29,811 nt of DNA, from positions 1-29,811 of the forward strand of contig JAEYWU010000128.1 of NCBI GenBank assembly GCA_023428785.1, written 5' to 3'. Both the position numbers and the translations under genes were made by a program. The notes under the pieces were generated by a model. The model did not search any database, had not been told where the DNA came from, and was given only the letters and a program-made list of their open reading frames with translations. Of this stretch, positions 23,631-29,811 are shown piece after piece. The stretch comes from Pseudomonadota bacterium (GTDB taxonomy: Bacteria > Pseudomonadota > Alphaproteobacteria > Caulobacterales > Caulobacteraceae). Each line of letters begins with the position of its first letter. Within the stretch, counting starts at the first letter, position 1.

Positions 23631-23647
23631 CCAACGCTTCGTTAACC
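23631..23647 (+). promoter_or_regulatory. CtrA-like box before fliQ
   Basis: GTTAACC (23641-23647) matches the right half of the Caulobacter CtrA site (TTAA-N7-TTAAC). Seven bases before its TTAA stands CCAA (23631-23634), a half-matching left site. CtrA control of class II flagellar operons including fliQ is established in Caulobacter; here it is inferred. Confidence 0.5.
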
Positions 23648-23692
23648 ACGCGGTAGGCAAAACTCGCCGGGTTGTTTCCGGAGAGTGCAAGC

Positions 23693-23956
23693 GTGAACGG
23701 TGTCGAGGTTCTGGACGTGGGGCGGGACGCCCTGTGGCTGACGATCCAGCTGTGCGCGCCGGTCCTGATCGTCGGCCTGATCGTCGGCGTGATCATCGGC
23801 CTGATGCAGGCCCTGACCCAGGTGCAGGAAGCCACCCTGATCTATGCGCCCAAGATCCTGGCGATCTTCGTGGCCCTGGTGCTGTTCCTGCCGCTGATGG
23901 GCGCGCTGCTCGGCGGCTTCTTCCAGCAGATCGTCGGCCGCATCGCGGGGATGTAG
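23693..23956 (+). CDS. fliQ: flagellar export gate protein FliQ
   Basis: 87-residue inner-membrane subunit of the flagellar type III export gate, two hydrophobic helices (about 15-40 and 48-75: LIVGLIVGVIIGLMQAL, then ILAIFVALVLFLPL) with the conserved QVQEATLIYAPK between them. The GTG at 23693 gives the family length; a TTG at 23672 would add seven residues. GGAGAG precedes it. Its TAG is directly followed by the fliR ATG. Confidence 0.95.
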   Translation: MNGVEVLDVGRDALWLTIQLCAPVLIVGLIVGVIIGLMQALTQVQEATLIYAPKILAIFVALVLFLPLMGALLGGFFQQIVGRIAGM

Positions 23957-24718
23957 ATGGAGCCCTATGCGGCCGCCGACGAGGTCTGGCGCGCGGCGCT
24001 GGTGTTCGCGCGGGTCGGGGCCATCGTCCTGATGCTGCCAGGTGTCGGCGAAAGCTATGTGCCGCCGCGCATCCGGCTGTCCTTCGCGCTGCTGATGGCT
24101 CTGGCCCTGACGCCGGTGGTGCAGACGGCGATGCCGGGCCTGCCCTCGACGATCGGCGGCATGGCCGGCTGGATAATCCGCGAGGTCATCACCGGCCTGA
24201 TGATCGGCTCGGTGATCCGCCTGTTCCTGTCGGCGCTCGGCGTGGCGGGCGAGATCGTGTCGCTTCAGACGACCCTCAGCTTCTCGCAGACCGCCAACCC
24301 CCTGCAGGCCCAGCCGGGTACGACGATCGCGGCTTTCCTGACCCTGCTGGGGGTGGTCCTGGTATTCGCCACCAACCTGCATCACCTGTTCATCGCGGGC
24401 ATGGTCGGCAGCTATGATGTGATCCGGCCGACCGGGCCGCTGATCTATCAGGATGCAACCGAACTGATCATCCGCACGGTCGGGGATTCGTTCGCCTTGG
24501 GCGTCCAGCTCTCGGCGCCGGTCATCGTGTTTTCGCTGATCTTCAACCTGGCCACGGGTCTGGTGGGGCGGGTGATGCCGCAGTTCCAGATCTTCTTCGC
24601 CGCGACGCCGCTCAACGTGCTGTTGGGCCTGTCGGTCTTCACCTTGTCGCTGGGCGTGCTCGGGATGGTCTTCATCGACCGCTACCGGGCCGTCGCCGCC
24701 TTCTTCGCAGGAGGCTGA
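23957..24718 (+). CDS. fliR: flagellar export gate protein FliR
   Basis: 253-residue inner-membrane protein that forms the export gate with FliP and FliQ. Several hydrophobic helices cover the length, with the family stretch LPGVGESYVPPRIRLSFALL near 31-50 and QTTLSFSQTANP near 104-115. It begins immediately after the fliQ stop with no gap and ends 3 nt before flhB, so all three are one operon. Confidence 0.96.
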   Translation: MEPYAAADEVWRAALVFARVGAIVLMLPGVGESYVPPRIRLSFALLMALALTPVVQTAMPGLPSTIGGMAGWIIREVITGLMIGSVIRLFLSALGVAGEIVSLQTTLSFSQTANPLQAQPGTTIAAFLTLLGVVLVFATNLHHLFIAGMVGSYDVIRPTGPLIYQDATELIIRTVGDSFALGVQLSAPVIVFSLIFNLATGLVGRVMPQFQIFFAATPLNVLLGLSVFTLSLGVLGMVFIDRYRAVAAFFAGG

Positions 24719-24721
24719 CGC

Positions 24722-25798
24722 ATGGCTGAAGAACAGGACAAGGCGTCAAAGACAGAAGAAGCCACCCCGCGAAAACTAGAGGAAGCGCGCAAGAAGGGTG
24801 ATGTCGCCAAGACCCAGGACCTGTCTTCGGTTCTTGCGCTGGCGGCGGCGATCGGGGTGATCCTGTGGGCGGGCGGCTGGCTGTCGCTGAACCTCGCCGA
24901 GGACCTAGTGCCTTTCATCGCCAGTCCGCATCAGATGCTGGGCATCCTGGAGGCAGGCGGCGGGACAGAGATCGCGCGTTGGGCCATCATGGCCATGGCG
25001 CCGGCCCTGGCGCTCGTGATGGCGGCGACCATGGTCGCGGGGGCCGGCGGCAACCTGATCCAGTCGGGCCTGCTGTGGAGCCCCAGCAAGCTGAAGCCCG
25101 ACTGGTCGCGCGTGTCGCCCCTCAAAGGCTTTGGCCGCATCTTCGGGCCGGATGGACTGGCCCAGTTCGTCAAGACGTTCCTCAAGGTCATCGCGACCGG
25201 CGCGATCTGCTGGTGGGTGCTCAAGCCGCATGCGGCGGAGCTGGCCCAGATGGCGGCGCTGGGGCCGGCGGCCATGCTGCCTGCGACGCTGAAGATCGCC
25301 GGATCGCTGATGGCTGCGATCCTGTCCTTCATGGCGGTCATCGCCGGTCTGGACTGGCTGTGGCAACGGATGCGCTTCGCCGAGAAGATGAAGATGACCC
25401 GCGAGGAACTGAAGGAGGACTTCAAGCAGTCGGAGGGTGATCCGCACGTCCGCGCCCGCCAGAAGCAGCTGCGCATCGAGCGCTCGCGCCGGCGCATGAT
25501 GGCCGCGGTGCCCGAGGCTACGGTCGTGATCATGAACCCGACCCACTTCGCCGTGGCCCTGAAGTACGAGGCCGGGGAGACGCCGGCGCCGATGTGCGTG
25601 GCCAAGGGTGTCGACAGCCTGGCGCTGCGTATCCGGGCCCTGGCGGAGGAATCAGGCGTGCCGGTGATCGAGGATCCGCCGCTGGCGCGGGCCCTCTATG
25701 CGACCGTGGATATCGACCAGACCATTCCGCGCGCCCACTACGAGGCGGTGGCTAAGGTGCTCGGCTTCGTGCTCGGCGCGAAGAAGCGGCGGGGGTGA
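24722..25798 (+). CDS. flhB: flagellar export switch protein FlhB
   Basis: 358-residue export-apparatus protein. The N-terminus has the family motif DKASKTEEATPRKLEEARKKG, then four membrane helices to about residue 215. The cytoplasmic domain carries NPTH with self-cleavage after Asn272, which switches export from rod/hook to filament substrates. The C-terminal region (VPVIEDPPLARALYA) is canonical. AGGAGG at 24709-24714 before the ATG is a strong RBS. cckA follows closely. Confidence 0.97.
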   Translation: MAEEQDKASKTEEATPRKLEEARKKGDVAKTQDLSSVLALAAAIGVILWAGGWLSLNLAEDLVPFIASPHQMLGILEAGGGTEIARWAIMAMAPALALVMAATMVAGAGGNLIQSGLLWSPSKLKPDWSRVSPLKGFGRIFGPDGLAQFVKTFLKVIATGAICWWVLKPHAAELAQMAALGPAAMLPATLKIAGSLMAAILSFMAVIAGLDWLWQRMRFAEKMKMTREELKEDFKQSEGDPHVRARQKQLRIERSRRRMMAAVPEATVVIMNPTHFAVALKYEAGETPAPMCVAKGVDSLALRIRALAEESGVPVIEDPPLARALYATVDIDQTIPRAHYEAVAKVLGFVLGAKKRRG

Positions 25799-25834
25799 TA
25801 CGCTCCGATGACTGATTCGGCCGGGAGGCTTCCC

Positions 25835-27916
25835 ATGCAGCAAGCCACGCGAAAGAGGGGCTTTGACCTGTGGCTCCTGATCGCCGCGCCCCTGTTTGTG
25901 CTGGCGGTCGCGGCAGCAGCCTATCCGGCGTTCCGCGCCGATCCGGTTTCGACACCCGGCGTCCTGTTGCTGATCGGGCTGACGGGCGTGGCCTTGATCG
26001 GACTTTTCGCCTTTGGCCGGATGTCGGAGGCGACGCCGGAACTGGAGGCCGACGACCTGCTGGGGGCTCTGGAAGAGCCTTCGGCGATCGTCACGTCGGA
26101 CGGTCGAATCCTTGCGGGTAACGCCGGCTGGAAGGCTGCGGCGGCCGGCGTGCGGCGCTTGCCGCGCGGCCGCGCCGCGCCTGGGCTCTATCAGGCCTAC
26201 GCCGAGGCCCGCGATGGTCGCACCGGCCGCGCCTCGGCCCGGATCGAGGGACAGGACTGGGAACTGCTGGTCTCGTCGGCCGGGGCCGAGCGCTATCTGA
26301 TCCGCGTGGCGCCTGAGGCTGTCCTTGCCCCGGCCATGCCGCTTCAGGCGGTCGAGCCGCCTCGCGTGACCGACACGGCCGGACAGCGGGCGGCCGCCGC
26401 CGGCGCCCCGTTCGGCTCGGCCGTGGTGCGGGGATCGGACCTGTTCGACGGCGAGATCGTGGAGTGCAACGCGGCCCTGCCCGTGCTGCTGGGGGGCCGG
26501 GCGCGTCCGAGCGCGCGCCTGATCGACTTTTTCGAGGCGGCCGGGGTCAAGGATGCGCGCGAGAAGATTTCGGCGGGTTCGGTCGGGCCGCTGGAACTGG
26601 TGACGCCGGGGCCGGAGGTGCGCACTCTTCACCTCTATATCGCACCCGAAGAGGACGCGCGGCGGGTCTGGCTGTTCGACGTTTCTGACCAGAAGGCGCT
26701 GGAGCTTCAGCTCAATCAGTCGGCCAAGATGCAGGCGATCGGCCAGCTGGCCGGCGGCGTGGCCCACGACTTCAACAACATCCTGATGGCCATCCAGCTG
26801 CGGCTGGACGACCTGCTCTCTCGGCATCCGGCGGGTGACCCGGCCTATGAGGGCCTGAACGAGATCCGTCAGAACGGCGTGCGGGCCGCCGACCTGGTGC
26901 GCAAGCTGCTGGCCCTGGCCCGCAAGCAGACCATTCGCCGCGAGCGGCTGGATCTGGGTGAGCTGATCTCGGAGTCCGAGGTCTTTCTGCGCCGGCTGAT
27001 GCGTGAGGACGTGCGGCTCGTCACGGAGTATGGTCGCGACCTGCCAGAGGTGCTGGTCGACAAGAGCCAGTTCGAGACGGCCCTGATGAATCTGGTCGTC
27101 AATGCCCGGGACGCCATGAAGGCCCATGTGAAACCCGGCGAGGGCGTGGTCCGGGTCCGCACCCAGCGGACCGACAGCAAGACGGCGCGCGCCTTTGGCT
27201 GGGCCGAAGCGCCAGAGCACGAATTGGCGCTTATCGAGGTGTCGGACAACGGGCCGGGCGTGCCACCCGAACTGAAGGCCAAGGTGTTCGAGCCCTTCTT
27301 CACCACCAAGGCGGTGGGCGAGGGGACGGGCATGGGCCTGGCCTCGGTCTACGGCATCATCCAGCAGTCCGGCGGCCATATCGCCTTGGGTGACGCGGAC
27401 GGCGGCGGGGCGGTTTTCCGCATCTTCCTGCCGGCGGCCCAGGCCCTGCCCGAGGCAGAACAGGCGCCGAAGGCGATGACCAAGCCCGTGCGTCAGCCGC
27501 GCGATCTTTCCGGCGCCGGCCGCATCCTGTTCGTCGAGGACGAGGACATGGTGCGCGGCATGGCGGCCAAGCTGCTGCGGGCGCGGGGCTATGAGGTCAT
27601 CGAGGCCGCCGACGGCGAGGAGGCGCTCGATCTGGCCAAGGAGCACGCGGGCACGATCGACATGCTGATCTCGGACGTGATCATGCCCGGCATGGATGGC
27701 CCGAGCCTGCTCAGGCACGCGCGCGAGTATCTGGGCGACGCGCCGGTGATGTTCATCTCCGGCTATGCGGAGGCCGAGTTCTCGGACCTGCTGGAAGGCG
27801 AGACGAACGTGTCGTTCCTGCCCAAGCCGATCGACATCAAGACGTTGGCGGAAACGGTGAAGGATCGCCTGCGGCCGGAGCCGAAGCCCGAAGACGCCGA
27901 TCTCGAACCCGCCTGA
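25835..27916 (+). CDS. cckA: cell-cycle hybrid histidine kinase CckA
   Basis: 693-residue hybrid kinase/phosphatase feeding the CckA-ChpT-CtrA/CpdR phosphorelay that controls Caulobacter cell-cycle progression. Two membrane helices (about 10-30 and 40-65), PAS-like regions, then HisKA with His311 in GGVAHDFNNIL, ATPase boxes NLVVNARDAM, DNGPGVPP and GTGMGLASVYG, and a C-terminal receiver with phospho-Asp614 in LISDVIMPGMDG. C. crescentus CckA (691 aa, His322, Asp623) has nearly the same size and layout. GGGAGG 6 nt upstream favours ATG 25835 over the in-frame ATG 25808. It follows flhB as in Caulobacter, where CckA-ChpT also phosphorylates CtrA, the regulator of the flagellar operon upstream. 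Confidence 0.95.
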   Translation: MQQATRKRGFDLWLLIAAPLFVLAVAAAAYPAFRADPVSTPGVLLLIGLTGVALIGLFAFGRMSEATPELEADDLLGALEEPSAIVTSDGRILAGNAGWKAAAAGVRRLPRGRAAPGLYQAYAEARDGRTGRASARIEGQDWELLVSSAGAERYLIRVAPEAVLAPAMPLQAVEPPRVTDTAGQRAAAAGAPFGSAVVRGSDLFDGEIVECNAALPVLLGGRARPSARLIDFFEAAGVKDAREKISAGSVGPLELVTPGPEVRTLHLYIAPEEDARRVWLFDVSDQKALELQLNQSAKMQAIGQLAGGVAHDFNNILMAIQLRLDDLLSRHPAGDPAYEGLNEIRQNGVRAADLVRKLLALARKQTIRRERLDLGELISESEVFLRRLMREDVRLVTEYGRDLPEVLVDKSQFETALMNLVVNARDAMKAHVKPGEGVVRVRTQRTDSKTARAFGWAEAPEHELALIEVSDNGPGVPPELKAKVFEPFFTTKAVGEGTGMGLASVYGIIQQSGGHIALGDADGGGAVFRIFLPAAQALPEAEQAPKAMTKPVRQPRDLSGAGRILFVEDEDMVRGMAAKLLRARGYEVIEAADGEEALDLAKEHAGTIDMLISDVIMPGMDGPSLLRHAREYLGDAPVMFISGYAEAEFSDLLEGETNVSFLPKPIDIKTLAETVKDRLRPEPKPEDADLEPA

Positions 27917-27971
27917 CCTTTCATTGGGTGGGGCGAGGGGGCTAGGGTTACTCCACAGAAGGAGTGCTCCC

Positions 27972-29603
27972 ATGTTTCGTCCGCTCGTCGCTCTTGCCGC
28001 CGTGATGATCCCTGCCTCGGCCCTGGCCCAAGAGGTCGATCCGGTCCGGTTGAACAACCATGTGCGCGAGCTGGCGTCGGATGCGCTGGGGGGGCGGGGG
28101 CCGGCGACGCCCGAGGAAGGGCCGACGACCGAATATATCGCCGAGCAGTTCCGCCTGATGGGCCTGCAGCCCGGCGGGGACGACGGTACCTATTTCCAGA
28201 TCGTGCCGCTGTCGACGACCCAGCAGTCGGGGCCGGCTGCGATTTCGGTCTCTGTACCGGACGGCTGGACGCGGACGCTGGAGCGCGGCCGGGACATCCT
28301 GGTGGCCTCGGATCGACCGGTCGACCGGATCACGCTGGAGAACGCGCCGCTGGTCTTTGTCGGCTATGGGGTGACGGCGCCCGAGCATGGGTGGGACGAC
28401 TTCGGCGATGTGGATCTGACGGGCGCGATCATGGTCGTGCTGGTCAATGATCCGGACTTTGGGGCGCCGGAGGGGCATCCGGTCGACGGGCTCTTCGACG
28501 GCCAGGCGATGACCTATTACGGCCGCTGGGTCTACAAGTTCGCCGAGGCCGCGCGGCGCGGGGCGGCGGGGGTGCTGGTCGTTCACGACACGCCCGGCGC
28601 CGGCTATCCGTGGTCGACGCTGCAGAACTCTTCCGCCGCGCCGGACTTCGACATCGTGCGGGCCGACTGGGAGGCCGAGCGGGTTCCGGTCCAGGGCTGG
28701 ATTCAGGGCGAGGTGGCCGCCGAGCTGTTCGCCCAGGCGGGGCTGAATCTGGATGAGCTGCGCGAGGCGGCGCGGACGCGGGAGTTCGAGCCGGTCGAGC
28801 TGGAGGGGATCACGATGTCGATCGACTTCGGCCAGACCCACAGCCTGGTCGAGAGCCGCAACGTCGTGGCGGTGCTGCCGGGCACGGGCCATCCGGACGA
28901 GACCGTGATGTTCGGGGCCCATTGGGACGCCTATGGGCGCGGCATCGCCGACGAGAGCGGCGACGACATCTATAATGGCGCGGTCGACAATGCGACGGGC
29001 GTGGCCGGGGTGCTGGAACTGGCGAGGGTCTTCGCCGAAGGACCGGCGCCAGACCGCACCCTGATGTTCGTGTCCTGGACGGCCGAGGAATCCGGCCTGA
29101 TCGGCGCCTATCATTATGCGGCCAATCCGCTGAGGCCGCTGGAGACGACGGTCGCCAACTTCAATCTGGATTCCCTGCTGCCGGGGACCGAGCCGACGCC
29201 GGAGGTGGTGGTCATCGGCCTAGGCAAGAACAATCTGGACCAGATGCTGGCGGTCCATGCCGAGGCGGCGGGCCGGACCCTGATCAACGACCCGGCGCCC
29301 CAGGCGGGCGGCTTCTACCGGTCCGACCACTTCCCGCTGGCTCTGCGCGGCGTGCCAGCGCTGTTCGCGGCGGCGGGCTTCACCGGCGCCAGCCCCCAGA
29401 GCGCCGAATACGTCCGCTCCTGCTACCACCAGCCCTGCGACCAGTGGGACGAAACCTGGACGATGGAGGCCGCGGCCCAGGACCTGACTCTGCTCTATCA
29501 GGTCGCCCGCGACCTCGCCGACAGCCGCATCTGGCCGGAGTGGAACGAGGGCACCGAGTTCCGCGGCGTGCGGGAAGAGAGCGCGGATCAGCGACCCGAA
29601 TAG
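27972..29603 (+). CDS. exported M28-family metallopeptidase with PA domain
   Basis: 543-residue secreted zinc aminopeptidase-like enzyme. Signal peptide 1-20 (PASALAQE). A protease-associated insert occupies roughly 130-250 (VFVGYGVTAPEHGWDDF, then GAAGVLVVHD). The di-zinc site is complete: His317 (GAHWDAY), Asp339 (GAVDNATG), catalytic Glu372 and ligand Glu373 (TAEESG), Asp400 (FNLDSL) and His453 (RSDHFPL). AAGGAG precedes the ATG. Two cysteines in SCYHQPCDQW probably form a disulfide. It likely trims peptides in the periplasm. It stands alone, 55 nt after cckA. Confidence 0.93.
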   Translation: MFRPLVALAAVMIPASALAQEVDPVRLNNHVRELASDALGGRGPATPEEGPTTEYIAEQFRLMGLQPGGDDGTYFQIVPLSTTQQSGPAAISVSVPDGWTRTLERGRDILVASDRPVDRITLENAPLVFVGYGVTAPEHGWDDFGDVDLTGAIMVVLVNDPDFGAPEGHPVDGLFDGQAMTYYGRWVYKFAEAARRGAAGVLVVHDTPGAGYPWSTLQNSSAAPDFDIVRADWEAERVPVQGWIQGEVAAELFAQAGLNLDELREAARTREFEPVELEGITMSIDFGQTHSLVESRNVVAVLPGTGHPDETVMFGAHWDAYGRGIADESGDDIYNGAVDNATGVAGVLELARVFAEGPAPDRTLMFVSWTAEESGLIGAYHYAANPLRPLETTVANFNLDSLLPGTEPTPEVVVIGLGKNNLDQMLAVHAEAAGRTLINDPAPQAGGFYRSDHFPLALRGVPALFAAAGFTGASPQSAEYVRSCYHQPCDQWDETWTMEAAAQDLTLLYQVARDLADSRIWPEWNEGTEFRGVREESADQRPE

Positions 29604-29679
29604 GGGGCGCTACTTCGCGAGGAACTCGACGACGAATTCCGGTGCGATTCCGGCGACGAGAGCTACTGCGGTGACGAGC

Positions 29680-29811
29680 TTATCGCCCCACATACCGCTC
29701 GATGATCGGGTCGGCCCGCGCCGCCGCGACGACCCAGTCCCTGAACGCCGCGATCTTGGCGGCCCGCCGTCGTTCGGCGGGCCATGCGAGCCAGTAGCCG
29801 CGGGTGAAGGC
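29680..29811 (-). CDS. C-terminal fragment of a LysR-family regulator
   Basis: Only the last 43 residues are in the window; the gene enters from the right edge. GYWLAWP, an Arg-rich run, AAKIAAFRDWVVAAA and a short tail match the end of GcvA-like LysR effector domains (typically ...aFrdWL). It is convergent with the peptidase gene, 76 nt away, with no clear terminator between. Target genes cannot be told. Confidence 0.65.
   Translation of the reverse strand, partial: AFTRGYWLAWPAERRRAAKIAAFRDWVVAAARADPIIERYVGR

Noticed and set aside
25652..28057. 801-codon minus-strand frame opposite flhB and cckA
   Set aside because: Antisense of the kinase gene; composition typical of a GC shadow and no recognisable domain.
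1..29811. tRNA, rRNA, CRISPR array, insertion sequence or prophage
   Set aside because: No cloverleaf, regular repeat-spacer array, transposase or phage gene was seen.

Overview
The window is GC-rich, densely coded bacterial DNA and most likely comes from a member of the Caulobacterales (Brevundimonas or Caulobacter type). The best evidence is the block fliQ-fliR-flhB immediately followed by a hybrid kinase with the length, layout and phospho-sites of CckA, an order known from Caulobacter, with a CtrA-like half-site in front of fliQ. Genus is inference; there is no rRNA or tRNA to confirm it.

Layout. (1) 1-4458, plus strand: a sugar-acid operon under a perfect 18-bp palindromic operator: KDPG aldolase, KDG kinase and two exported esterases, joined by ATGA overlaps or a 9-nt gap. 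It would strip esters from a uronate-containing glycan and feed 2-keto-3-deoxygluconate to pyruvate and glyceraldehyde-3-phosphate. (2) 4547-6470, minus strand: a small exported protein overlapping a chemoreceptor with a multi-pass, His-containing membrane sensor. (3) 6471-6995: a gene-poor 525-nt stretch with a strong hairpin and a REP-like remnant. (4) 6996-10313, plus: recQ and an ammonium transporter. (5) 10565-15109, minus: an operon read type-B carboxylesterase, SDR dehydrogenase, HSL-type hydrolase, MFS transporter. (6) 15371-20399, plus: TonB-dependent receptor, L-lactate dehydrogenase (lldD), AraC-family regulator, FadR-type GntR regulator. (7) 20396-22817, minus: def, a 68-aa membrane protein, fmt, truA. 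(8) 22912-27916, plus: a methyltransferase, fliQ, fliR, flhB, cckA. (9) 27972-29603, plus: an exported M28 peptidase, then the C-terminus of a LysR-type regulator running in from the right edge.

The most interesting part is regions 5 and 6 together. A shared AT-rich 17-bp motif occurs once in the divergent promoter region between the esterase operon and the receptor, and twice in tandem, 22 bp apart, in front of the AraC gene. This suggests one regulon for outer-membrane uptake, ester cleavage, alcohol oxidation and 2-hydroxyacid oxidation. The substrate cannot be read from the sequence. Regions 7 and 8 are housekeeping, flagellar and cell-cycle genes.
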